Positions 49,287 through 60,623 of a stretch of 64,000 nucleotides of DNA are shown here, piece after piece. Location: NCBI GenBank assembly GCA_034440575.1, contig JAOTOL010001602.1:159001-223000 (forward strand), given 5' to 3'. The notes under the pieces were generated by a model. The model was not told the origin of the DNA. It did no database searches and saw nothing but the letters and a program-made list of their open reading frames with translations. The stretch comes from Imbricaverruca yamaguchii (lineage: Eukaryota > Arthropoda > Thecostraca > Neoverrucidae). The translations under genes were made by a program, and so were the position numbers. Position 1 is the stretch's first letter. Each line of letters begins with the position of its first letter.

Positions 49287-49845
49287 GTTAGTGCGGCTCA
49301 TCCGTGGGAAGCTGACACAGTGTCAGGTTAGTGCGGCTCATCCGTGGGAAGCTGACACACTGTCAGGTTAGTGCGGCTCATCCGTGGGAAACTGACACAG
49401 TGTCAGGTTAGTGCGGCTCATCCGTGGGAAACTGACACAGTGTCAGCTGCCCTCGGAGTGTCAGTCGTCAGGCCACTGTGATTCGCCCCTGGAAACCTGA
49501 CACACTGTCAGGCCACTGTGATTCGCCCCTGTAAACCTGACACACTGTCAGGCCAGTGTGACTCGCCCCTGGAAATATGTCAGGCCAGTACGGCTCGACC
49601 CTGGAAACCTGACACAATGTCAGGCCAGTACGGCTCGACCCTGGAAACCTGACACAATGTCAGGCCAGTAGGCTCCCCTGGAAACCTGACACAATGTCAG
49701 GCCAGTATGGCTCGCCCCTGGAAACCTGACACACTGAAACTTGACGCAATGTCAGTCATACGTTCGCCCTGCCCGAAACCTGACACACTGTCAGGCCAGT
49801 GTGACTCGCCCCTGGAAACCTGACACAATGTCGAGCAAGGCCACT
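49231..49845 (+). repeat. 40-bp array containing the exon 6 donor
   Basis: About 15 copies of a 40-bp unit. The first six keep CTGACACAGTGTCAG|GTTAGT with the GT donor (GTGCGGCTCATCCGTGGGAA). Later ones read CTGACACACTGTCAGGCCAC + TGTGATTCGCCCCTGGAAAC, where the donor GT has become GC. Each unit also holds the palindrome CTGACACNNTGTCAG. Confidence 0.9.
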
Positions 49846-51188
49846 CGACCCTCCCTGGGAAGGGAGCAGGGTCTGCCCGCTGAGGAGTACTGAGTGGCAG
49901 GGAGGTCACCCATCAGCGACTGTAGCCTGTTGAGCCGACCAAGCTGCGCCCAGCCTCCCCCAGCAGCGCTAGGGCGATGATGAAGGCCGCTGACTTTGGG
50001 GCGGCCGGTGCTGAGGGAAGACTCCCAGCCAGCAAGTCAAATGAGGCCGGATGGCGAGGGGCATGTAATATCGGATAATAATCTGTAGCAGGAACGGCTA
50101 TAGTAAATCCAATAGTAACGGATATAATATTGCGTAAGTGTGGCGATGCTGCTCAGTACTTAGAATTGAGGAATATAAATTCATTCATGACGCCAATTCT
50201 ATGTTCTAAAAAACGACGTGCTTTTCACTGAGACGTTGAAAGATTGTTGCACGTAGACATCCTAAACCCCAGCTGCTATGTCCTGAATAGTTGGATATTT
50301 TTACGGTATGGTAGGGATCACTGATGTTCACAAAGCACCACGAGATGTAAGAGGGCTTTCTATGAGTTCCCAGCTCAAAATGTCTTTAGTTTGTCCAGCC
50401 TTGCCACGCACAGCATGATAATCAGTTCAGAATGGGTTTTCCAACAAGACAACGCATTGCTAAATCCATCCTCATTGTTCAGCACCTAGATGTATATTTA
50501 TGGCTCGCGGCTGCTATCATTCTTAGTTCTTCATCTTTTAATATAGCATGGGGACATTCCAAATGCTAATATGAATAAAAGAGCCTGGCTACCCAGGAAT
50601 TGTGACCATTTTGTAACGAAAAAAACAGTCTTGTTATGTGGCGGCGTTATGTATGCTACCAATGAACACTGGGTTACGTTGCCGGGCTAAATACACTCTA
50701 TGCACCTCTATTTTGATTCATCGGCTGATCAGAATAATACGCGATAGTACGTACATAGCAAGGGGCTGGCTCTATATCTATAATCCAAGTACTGCAACAA
50801 AGACACTATTTAGGATCCAAATTTAACCCCCGCCGGGTCGAGGGGTAAACGAGATGGAGCATCACTGTGTCCATCCATGCATGCTTCCGCTATTCGTGCT
50901 CATCATCGATGTCCGCTGTGCCCTACACAGCGCATGGACAACATCCAAAGCAGTGCATGCATGGATCAGGGTGTTAACTCATGGCCAGATATGTTTTGGC
51001 TCTTCCATAGTCCGCAATGATCATCGCCAGTCATGATTGTCTGTTTCAACTGCTTTTTCCGTAACAAAATCGATATTTCGGTGATCTTCAGACGTGGTTT
51101 TGGAACGCACCACAACCATGACGAGCTCTGGAATGACTGGACTGCTTTTTTGTTTTGCTTTGTTTATGGGCTGTTTTTTTCTTCACAG
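49846..51188. other. Intron 6 of gene 2, right part
   Basis: No exon or element recognised. It ends in the pyrimidine tract GTTTTTTTCTTCACAG of exon 7. Confidence 0.5.
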
Positions 51189-54100
51189 ATCATGCCGATG
51201 CTGAAGGAATGAACATCGGGACTGGTCGTGCTGGGATAAAAGACACACCAGTCGAAAATGTCACGAGCCCCACCACACCACCAGCAGAAGAGCTATCAAC
51301 CGTTACCGTCCAACGCATTTCAACTCATCGTGGAGAATCTGGTTCCACCGCATCTGATCAGCCGGCAACCGGCGGTATCTGGTTTGATCATATGGCAACC
51401 GGTGGCGCCTCGTCTAATCGCCTGGCAACCGATGTCACTACGCATGATCATCTGGAAACTGGTGGCATTCCGTCTGGTAATCTGGCAACCGATAACACTA
51501 CGTTTGGTCATCTGATCACCGGTGGCACTTCGCTTGATCATCTGACATCAGGTGCCATCTCGCCGGATCATCGGACACCCGGCAGTTCCCCGTCTGCTCA
51601 TTTGACAAACAATGACACCTCTCCCGATAATCTGGGAACAGATGTCACTTCGTCTGATCAGATGGCAAACGATGGTGCATCGTCTGCTCATCTGGAAAGC
51701 GATGACACCTCTTCTAATAATCTGACAAACAATGGTGCCTCGTCTGATCACCTGGAAACTGATGCCACCTCGTCTGATCATCTGGCAACCGGTGGCTCCT
51801 TATCTAATCTCCTGGGAACTGGTGGCATGTCGCCTGATCATCTGACATCAGTTGCCGCTCATCCGAATCATCTGGAAACTGATGGCACCTCTTCTGATCA
51901 TCCGCCAAACAATGGTGTCTCGTCTGATCATCTGACATCAGTTGGCGCTCCTCCGAATAATCTGACAACTGATGGCACCTCGTCTGATCATTTGGCAACT
52001 GATGGCATGACGTCTGATCATCTGGGGGCCGGTGGCGCTTCGCCTGGTCATCTGACATCAGCTGACACCTTGCCGGATTATCTCGCAGCTGACAGTTCCT
52101 CGTCTGTTCATCTGGAAACCGATGGCACATCGTCTGATCATGCGGCAGCTGATGGTGACCAGCTCAACTCTGCCGACGATCCGGAACGAGCTGGCCCGGC
52201 ACCAGACATCCCTGAAGCTGTAACATCAAATGACCCGGAGCCGGGTGACAAAACGCCACGCCAAACCTCGACCGATGCCGCCGAACTATATGGCGCTGTC
52301 CCTGGTGTGGTGGTCGGTACAGCACACCCTGTCCCTGGTGTGGTGGTCGGTGCAGAAGCACACCCTGTCCCTGGTGTGGTGGTCGGTACAGCACACCCTG
52401 TCCCTGGTGTGGTGGTCGGTACAGAAGCACACCCTGTCCCTGGTGTGATGGTCGGTACAGAAGCACACCCTGTCCCTGGTGTGGTGGTCGGTACAGAAGC
52501 ACACCCTGTCCCTGGTGTGGTGGTCGGTGCAGAAGAACGGGAGCACACCCTGTCCCTGGTGTGGTGGTCGGTACAGAAGCACACCCTGTCCCTGGTGTGG
52601 TGGTCGGTACAGAAGCACACCCTGTCCCTGGTGTGGTGGTCGGTACAAAGCACACCCTGTCCCTGGTGTGGTGGTCGGTACAGAAACACACCCTGTCCTG
52701 GTGTGGTGGTCGGTAAGCACACCCTGTCCCTGGTGTGGTGGTCGGTACAGCACACCCTGTCCCTGGTGTGGTGGTCGGTACAGCACACCCTGTCCCTGGT
52801 GTGGTGGTCGGTGCAGAAGCACACCCTGTCCCTGGTGTGGTGGTCGGTACAGCACACCCTGTCCCTGGTGTGGTGGTCGGTACAGCACACCCTGTCCCTG
52901 GTGTGGTGGTCGGTACAGCACACCCTGTCCCTGGTGTGGTGGTCGGTACAGAAGCACACCCTGTCCCTGGTGTGGTGGTCGGTACAGCACACCCTGTCCC
53001 TGGTGTGGTGGTCGGTGCAGAAGCACACCCTGTCCCTGGTGTGGTGGTCGGTACAGAAGCACACCCTGTCCCTGGTGTGGTGGTCGGTACGAGCACACCC
53101 TGTCCCTGGTGTGGTGGTCGGTGCAGAAGCACACCCTGTCTGAACCCTGTCCCTGGTGTGGTGGTCGGTACAGAAGCACACCCTGTCCCTGGTGTGGTGG
53201 TCGGTACAGAAGCACACCCTGTCCCTGGTGTGGTGGTCGGTGCAGAAGCACACCCTGTCCCTGGTGTGGTGGTCGGTACAGCACACCCTGTCCCTGGTGT
53301 GGTGGTCGGTACAGAAGCACACCCTGTCCCTGGTGTGGTGGTCGGTACAGCACACCCTGTCCCTGGTGTGGTGGTCGGTCGACAGCACACAGCACACCCT
53401 GTCCCTGGTGTGGTGGTCGGTACAGCACACCCTGTCCCTGGTGTGGTGGTCGGTACAGAAGCACACCCTGTCCCTGATGTGGTGGTCGGTACAGAAGCAC
53501 ACCCTGTCCCTGATGTGGTGGTCGGTACAGAAGCACACGCTGTCCCTGATGTGATAGTTGGTACAGAATCATACACTGTACCACCGGATGTGCCGGACGG
53601 CATCGCATCAAACTCGACCACGTCGAGCAGTTCTCGTGACGCGGCGTCACAAGGTGTGACACCGGACCTGCCCGACGCTCGATCACCAGCGGGATCTGAG
53701 TCGTACGTGTCCGGCACTGCAGCATTTGAAAACAATGGCCAGGGCTCCTCAGTGGCTGTACCGCCTGGCAGCTCTGTGCCGACTGTTTCTCACCATGTGG
53801 AAGTGCAAGCTACTGTAGTGGATGCCGCAGAGACTGCGGTGTTCAGCGATGCTGCACTGCACGTTCCGGAGCGTGTGACGGAGGAAGTTCTTGCAGTTGA
53901 TGTAGCAGGCAATGCGACGTCTGGTGGTGCTGCACTGCACGTTCCCGAGCGTGTGACAGAGCAAGCTGTTGCAGTTGATGTAGCAGGCCACGTAACATCT
54001 GGTGTAGGTGAACTTCACGTTCCTGAGCGTGTGACGGAGCAAGATGCTGCAGTTGATGTAGCAGGCAATGCGACATCTGGTGTTGCCGAACTTCACGTTC

Positions 54101-57100
54101 CGGAGCGTGAGACAGTGGAAGGTGCTGCAGCGGACCTGCCAGAAGCTGTAGAGAGTGTTGATGTCTCAGACACTGCGACAGCATACCACGACCTACGTGG
54201 TGTATCAGGCGCTGTAACATCACATAGTTCTACACCAGTCACATACGCTGCTGGGGTCGATATGGATGCGCTGGAAATTTCGCATACTGTACCACCAGAA
54301 AGTACTGCACCAGACATGTCAGAAGTAGTGACATTCGAAGATGCCACGTTGAATTCCTCGCAGAATGTGACATTAGAAAGTGCTACACCTAATGACACAG
54401 GCATTGTGACATCTAAGGAAGCTGAAGCAGACGATTTGGCCTTTGTGGCGTTAGACAGTAATGTATTAGACACTTCAAAGACTGTGGCATTAAATCACGC
54501 TGAACCAAATACCTCGCCTACGGCGACTTCAGACAGTGTTATGCCGAATGCTTCACATGCCGTTTCGTCAGGTAATGCCGCACCAAGTGCCTCTCACACA
54601 GTAGTATTGAAAAGTGTTGTACCGAATGAAGCAGACACTGAGGCATCAAGGAATGTAGCTTCGGACATCTCGAACATCCCGGACATCCCGGGCACCTCGG
54701 ATATCTCGGATATCTCGAACATCTCGAACATCTCGAACATATCGGGCATATCAGACATATCGGACATTCCGGATATCCAGGACACCTCGGACATCTCGGA
54801 TATCTCGAACATCAAGAACATCAAGAACATATCAGACATATCGGACATCCCGGATATCCAGGACACCTCGGACATCTCGGATATCTCGAACATCAAGAAC
54901 ATCCCGAACGTATCGTACATATCGGACATATCGAACATTCCGGACATCCCAGACATTTCGGACATATCGGATCATGTGGCATGGGGTGACGTTGACCCAG
55001 AGGGTGCGGCATCGAACATCACTACGCTGTGGGGTGGCGTAGCCGGCGATGGTGGAGCTGCAAATATGTCGATGAATAATGCAACATCGAATGGTACTAC
55101 ACTGTGGAGTGGCACAGTCATGGATGGTGCAGCTGGAAATATTTCGAAGAATAATGTGACGTCGAATGGCGGTTCACAATCAGGAAATGGCGACGTGCAT
55201 TTACTTCATGGCATGGCATCAGTTCATGTGAATAATGGATGGAACGCCGTGTCATCAAATCTCTCTTCACCTGATAGTGAAACTTCGGACGATTTTGTAT
55301 TCAACACTGCAGACGCTGTATCATCGCATGGCACTGCACATGTCTCAGCTGATGCTGCACCTCATGTAGCACATGGTGCTGCATCTAATGTAGCACATGG
55401 TGCTGCATCTAATGCAACACGTGGTACTGCATCTAATGTAACACATGGTGCTGCATCTAATGTAACACATGGTGCTGCATCTAATGTAACACATGGTGCT
55501 GCATCTAATGTAACACATGGTGCTGCATCAATGCTAGTAGAGAATGCTAACACTTGATGCAGCAGATAATGCTACACAAGATGCAGCAGATAATGCTACA
55601 CAAGATGCAACAGATGATGCTACACCTGATGCAGCAGAGGATGCTGCACTTGATGCAGCAGAGGATGCCACACTTGATGCAGCAGAGGATGCTACACCTG
55701 ATGCAACAGAGGATGCTGCACTTGATGCAACAGAGGACGCTGCACATGCTGCAGTAGAGGATGCTACACTTGATGCAGCAGATAATGCTACACAAGATGC
55801 AGCAGAGAGATGCTACACCTGATGCAGCAGAGGATGCTACACCTGGTGCAGCAGAAGATGCTACACCCGATGCAGCAGAGGATGCTACACCTGATGCAGC
55901 AGAGGATGCTACACCTGATGCAGCAGAGGATGCTACACCTGATGCAGCAGAGGATGTGACTTGGTGGCAGAGGATGCTACACCTGATGCAGCAGAGGATG
56001 CTACACCTGATGCAGCAGATGATGCTACACCCGATGCAGCAGAGGATGCTACACCTGATGCAGCAGAAGATTCTGCATCTTATGCAGCAGAGGATGTTAC
56101 ACCTGATGCAGCAGAGGACGCTGCGCTTGATGTAGCAGAGGATGCTACATCTGATGCAGCAGAGGATGCTACACATGATTCAGCAGAGGATGCTACACTT
56201 GATGCAGCAGCAGAGGATGTTACACCTGATGCAGCAGGGGATGCTACACCGCATGCACACGACGAAGTGAAGGCGCATCTTGCCATACGTGACGTCCGTT
56301 CTGACGTGAACTCGCCCGGTGTTATCGTGGACACCTCAGAAGGTGCAGACGCTGATGACGCAGACTCACCTGGTGCGGAGTCAAACTCCCCGAGTGATGT
56401 GGAACCAAATGGTGTAACATCATACAGAGCTACAGCAGATAGCAAACACCACTTGCATCCGGGAAGTGTCTCTCAAGTCGCTACAGATGATCGTGGCACA
56501 AATGACGCCACACCGACTGTGCCCGCTGATGCTGTATCGGATGTCGTAGAAACCACGGCCGCAAATGGCGTCAAATATGCTGGTGTGGCAGCAGTTGTGG
56601 GACGTCACAGCCTCCAGGATGTGACACCGGAAACTGTTACGTCACACAGTGCAGCCTCAGATGACGTCACGCCCCAGACCTCGAGTCACGTGCCAACGAA
56701 GTGGGAGTCTCCCAAGTCCGCGGCACCCTACGTCGCAGAAGCGCGAGTTTCAGATAGTGTAACGTTTAACGATGCTGCATCGGAGACCGCGGACGGTGCG
56801 CCGGCAGCGCCGCCTGACGGCGCGGAATCACACCCGGGCTTGACGCCGTTCGGAGCCCCGAACAGGTTGGCGCCGTATGACGGAGGCCCAGGCGATGTGA
56901 CGTCACACGCTGTGCTGATGACGTCAGATGACATGACGTCAGAACCGGCCGACTCTGGCGACCCTGCGCTGTTCGATTTTTCCGCCAGGGATAGCTCCCT
57001 CCGGGAACGTGGTTACCGCTTCGGGGCTACTCATGGCTATCCCTCTCCGGGCACATGGTTTCCACGTACGGCTAGTTCCAACTCCTGTACGACAGATTGT

Positions 57101-57169
57101 GTTCCAGGTACTGACTCTGAAGAACCTTCCCACGCCTCAGAGAATACTTTAGGCACATGTCCGTTGTAG
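51189..57169 (+). CDS. Gene 2 exon 7: giant repetitive coding exon
   Basis: Acceptor TTTTTTTCTTCACAG at 51188, phase 1 in; stop at 57167-57169 after SENTLGTCPL. The exon encodes about 2,000 residues: 10-residue SDHLxTDGTS-type repeats (51390-52150), 12/11-residue VVVGTEAHPVPG repeats (52296-53575), four 26-residue LHVPERVTE repeats (53850-54125), unique Ser/Thr/Asp-rich sequence, an ISDISNIPD tract (54665-54975), 8-residue THGAASNV and DATPDAAE repeats (55365-56240), and a unique C-terminus. Every array period is a multiple of three, which supports coding. The frame breaks at 52536-52715, near 55551, 55808 and 55965, but the net shift over the exon is zero. It is probably one frame with assembly or real indels. 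Confidence 0.6.
51390..52150 (+). repeat. 30-bp coding array in exon 7
   Basis: About 25 diverged in-frame copies of a 30-bp unit like TCTGATCATCTGGCAACCGG + TGGCACCTCG, encoding SDHLATGGTS. Divergence is high at third positions while the Asp-His-Leu core persists. Confidence 0.85.
52296..53575 (+). repeat. 36/33-bp coding array in exon 7
   Basis: About 36 copies of GTGGTGGTCGGTACAGAAGC + ACACCCTGTCCCTGGT (36 bp) or a 33-bp form lacking GAA, nearly identical. Irregular units at 52530, 52640, 52690, 52713, 53088, 53140 and 53372 shift the frame. Three minus-strand open frames of 466-523 codons are shadows of this array. Confidence 0.95.
54665..54975 (+). repeat. 9-bp ISD coding tract in exon 7
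   Basis: Degenerate 9-bp units (ATCTCGGAC, ATATCGGAC, ATCCCGGAC, ATCAAGAAC) encoding Ile-Ser/Pro/Lys-Asp/Asn triplets. A longer ~90-bp higher-order unit is present twice (54770-54840 and 54845-54905). Confidence 0.9.
55365..56240 (+). repeat. 24-bp coding arrays in exon 7
   Basis: First CATCTAATGTAACACATGGT + GCTG (THGAASNV), then GATGCTACACCTGATGCAGC + AGAG (DATPDAAE), both 24 bp. They share the GCTACACxTGATGCAGC-like core, so the second may derive from the first. Single-base gains at about 55551 and 55808 and a 4-base loss at about 55965 move the frame. Confidence 0.9.
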
Positions 57170-58255
57170 CGAAGCGCACAGCCGGGCTAGTTGCATTTTA
57201 GCTGATTTCCTGCGCCATATGTGACTGTTCGCTTCTGGCAGTTTGAATGATTTTGCATCGTACATTTCCGCTTATCGTTTCATTCCATACTATATTAATT
57301 TATATTAAATTTCCATACTAGTTATTCATATTGAACAAGTGCGTTCAGTTCGATTTGCACCAAACAAACTACGGATAGAAATAGATGACCGTGTTATGAC
57401 ACGTTGTGGCGGCGATGGTCCGTGCACAACCTGGACAGGTGCGATTGTCTGTGTGTTTAAAACTGTAGTGCCTGACCCTGTAGTCTCTGGCCCTGTAGTT
57501 TCCGGCCCAACAGTGTCTAACCCTGTAATGTCCGACCCTGCAATGTCTGACACTGCAGTGTCCGACCCTGTAGTGTGCAACCCAGTAGTGTCCGACCCTG
57601 CCAAGTCTGACCATGTAGTGTTGGACCATGTAGTGTCCGACCATGTAGTGTCCGACCATGTAGTGTCCGACCATGTAGTGTCCGACCATGTAGTGTCCGA
57701 CCATGTAGTGTCCGAACATGCAGTGTGTAACTATACTGCCTGATCCTATAGTGTCTCACCCTACAGTGACTGACTTTGCAATGTCTGAACCAGTAGTAGA
57801 TGGCCCTGCAATATCTGACCCGGCAGTGCCTGCCTTTGCAATGTCTGGCCCTGCAATGTCTGGCCCTGCAATGTCTGGCCCTGCAATGGCTGGCCCTGCA
57901 ATGGCTGGCTCTGTAATGTCTGGCCATGCAATGGCTGGCCCTGTAATGTCTGACCATTGCAATGTCTGACCCTGCAATGTCTGACCCTGCAATGTCTGAC
58001 CCTGTAATGTCTGGCCCTGTAATGTCTGACCATGCAGTGTCTAACCCAGCAGATAAATCTCTGGTGACAGTCGTGAGGATTCCGTTCTGGTATATCATCT
58101 AGATACTATTATCTAGGCACATAGGTTGTAGTAGTACCTCGTTCCCCAGCGAATGTTTTATTGTGTTTTTTAAGTTGTTAATCTTGTGTGTTGTGCACTG
58201 CTTTCCTTGTCATGTGCTGTACAGTTCAATAAACGTGTCTGCAAGATAAGAACCG
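57170..58255 (+). other. Gene 2 3' UTR with polyadenylation signal
   Basis: Runs from the stop to AATAAA at 58228-58233, followed by TGTCTGCAAG. It contains a 15-bp array at 57450-58055. Confidence 0.55.
57450..58055 (+). repeat. 15-bp array in 3' UTR
   Basis: About 38 copies of GTGTCCGACCATGTA and relatives such as ATGTCTGGCCCTGCA (15 bp). Open frames of up to 193 codons on the minus strand and 134 on the plus strand come from the period of 15 and are not supported as genes. Confidence 0.9.
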
Positions 58256-58889
58256 TACCAGTATAAACATCGAGGCACGTTGTGGTCCTTAGCAGAGGAA
58301 TCCATTGTTCAACCCACCGCCAACAGATAACATAATTAGAAAATGGTCACCTGGCTAGTTCCCATATTAGAAGGCCTGAATGTTTCTTAGCACGTCTTGA
58401 AGTTCTCATCTGATTCGTGATAATATTCAGTGTACGTTAATACTTAAAGTTCCACCGTTCGTCATTGCCGGCCATCTTATATTCCCGCGATGTGCAGCAC
58501 CGTATAAACGGCACAAGTTGCATATATCTGATCAGGTAAATACCTAGCGGTGGGGTGTACGAGGCCGAAGTAGTCGAATATCCTGCCCAACCACAGGAGG
58601 GAGTGATATTGGAGTCGGGACATTGAATGGACGAGTGAGGTCCCTCTAAATAATGCAAGAGCCAACGAAAACGCTAGCAGGCTCCGCTGACCAGCTTTCC
58701 AGAAACTGCCAATCCGGCTTCACCACTGTTGTGCTCGGCTCAGCTCAGCTCAGCTCAGCTCAGCACAGCTCAGCTCAGCTCACAGTTTTGCTGGCATCAC
58801 TGTGCATTGTGTTCGTAATCAGCCATCACCGGCTCTACGTGATACACCCGTGGTGGACGGTAGAAATGCAACCGGGTTGATTTAATATT
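58256..58889. other. Intergenic, with a short CTCAG repeat
   Basis: Unremarkable sequence apart from about nine copies of the pentamer CTCAG at 58737-58782. Confidence 0.5.
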
Positions 58890-58904
58890 AACTGCTCTTG
58901 AAAG

Positions 58905-59081
58905 GGGCGGGGATGGCCGAGTGGTTAAGGTGTCGGGCTATGGGTACCAAAGGTCCCGGGTTCGACTCTAGCGCCACTCAGGACATTTCCCAATCCGCGG
59001 CCCACCGGCGAAACAGTGTGGGCGCCGCCATTAGCCGTGAATGTGCATAAAGTGTGTCGTGAACCAACCAATAAACAAACA
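58905..59081 (+). mobile_element. tRNA-derived SINE, family A
   Basis: Copy with intact A and B boxes. Perfect 15-bp target duplication AACTGCTCTTGAAAG at 58890-58904 and 59082-59096, so probably a young insertion. Confidence 0.93.
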
Positions 59082-59146
59082 AACTGCTCTTGAAAGAACA
59101 CATTTTGCAAAAGTAAAAGTTAATCGTTAAATGCAACCAATGTTAA

Positions 59147-60439
59147 CACCCCCTGGAGGGGGACCGCACCCCTCCGGATTTTCATAGATGACTCCAGATT
59201 TTACCGGCCGATATACGCCATTGTTTGTGTACCAGCCAATAAATGACCGGCGCGTTGTTTGAAGTAAGAAAATGAAAATCGACCGAATATTTTTCGAGTT
59301 CAGGGTCGCTAAATTCAAAAAAATTCCAGCGCCAGATCACAAATTTCGTCGCTGATACGCTTCCGGTATACTAGCAAAAAGGAAGTGTTCTTGGCAAAAC
59401 TAGCGACTTGTTTGATGCACATTGTCATGCTACATTGTTCCAGAGTCATGTCAAGTCACCGAGGTCAAGTCAGGTCAAGTTCATAACAGGTTAGCACACG
59501 CTCTAGAGGGGGTATGGCGATATATGAGAGGGGTATGGCCAATAGAATAGAGGGGGTATGGCCAATACTTCCGATTTTTCGTACATAACTTCATATTGTA
59601 CCGGCCGATGTACGCCAAATTTATCGCGTACCAGCTTATAAATGACCGGCGCATTGTTTAAAGCAAGAAAAGTGGAAATCGGCCGAGAAGTTTTAAAGTT
59701 AGGGGTCGTTAAAGTAAAAACAATTCACAGCGCCAGACCACAAAAATCGGCGCTGATGCGCTTCCCGTATATTGGCAATAGGGAAGTGTTCTTGACAACA
59801 CTAGCGACTTGTTTGATGCATATTGTTATGCTATTTAATTTAAAAGTCATGTTAGGTCGCCGAGGTCAAGTCAGGTCAAGCTCATGACAGGCTAATGGAG
59901 GCAAACTTGGTCAACTGGAATGTGTCATAAATGCACATGACTGTCATGCGATTGATGTCACTTTACATGTTACTCCCTATACATCCAGAAATCTACAGTT
60001 TGTTATTGTGTGCCTAAGGATTTCCATCCTTTATTCATGTATTTCACTCCTTTATTTGCGAAGTCGATTGTGCCGAGCCGCCCAACGGAGCAGTCGGGAT
60101 GGGAGCCCGGTTCCGGTAACTGGAGCAGGTAATGTCCTAATAAAGTGCTCCTATATAGGTGACCTGAGGTCAAATGGCGGATCTGACATCTGTATTGCAT
60201 CATTAGTAATGTCCAAAACATCATTAATGCCAATTTTGGAGCATTCAAACACAACCACAGTGATCCATAACAATGACAAGCCAAGCCACGCAAAACCAGA
60301 AAATTTTGCTATTTTGACCTCATTTGACCTTGAAGATATTGACCTAAGGTCATGCATTTTGCTGAGATCTGCCTGGCTTGGGGGCGGAATCCGCCCCCTC
60401 TCCAGGGCGCGTTATTTTCAGAGGCCCTCCAGGGCGATG
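59147..60439. mobile_element. Possible TTAA-bounded element with internal duplication
   Basis: Left end TTAA|CACCCCCTGGAGGG and right end CCCTCCAGGGCGATG|TTAA are imperfect inverted complements. The interior contains a ~300-bp direct duplication (59196-59490 and 59600-59893, each with ACCGGCCGATNTACGCCA and CTAGCGACTTGTTTGATGCA) and a GGGGGCGGAATCCGCCCCC palindrome near 60380. Termini and TTAA fit a piggyBac-like MITE, or two nested copies. Tentative. Confidence 0.45.
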
Positions 60440-60566
60440 TTAACTATCTCTTTTCAAAACTACCCGTTCCGACGGGAGCTTAGTCTCAAACTACCCGGCT
60501 GAAAGGTGGGATTGCTCAACATGAATTTTACCGCTAAAGTAATGCCCATTGGAGTCTTAGTGTTGG

Positions 60567-60623
<57 letters not shown>

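Larger units (their letters stand above)
38522..58255 (+). other. Gene 2: secreted sushi-domain protein with giant repetitive exon
   Basis: Gene span built from exons at 38522-38922, 39511-39585, 41026-41134, 43949-44055, 47676-47764, 49004-49286 and 51189-57169, with 3' UTR to about 58255. Phases across the seven exons agree (1,1,2,1,0,1). Predicted protein: signal peptide, short Cys-containing segment, one CCP/sushi domain, C-rich segment, Ser-rich linker, then about 2,000 residues of repeats. No transmembrane helix is seen at the C-terminus, so it is probably secreted. Sushi domains mediate protein or glycan contacts. A mucin-like, adhesive or matrix role is inference. Confidence 0.6.

Noticed and set aside
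52138..53735. Three minus-strand open frames of 466-523 codons
   Set aside because: They are the complement of the 36/33-bp array in exon 7. They show only the array cycle, with no unique coding sequence, start context or splice chain.
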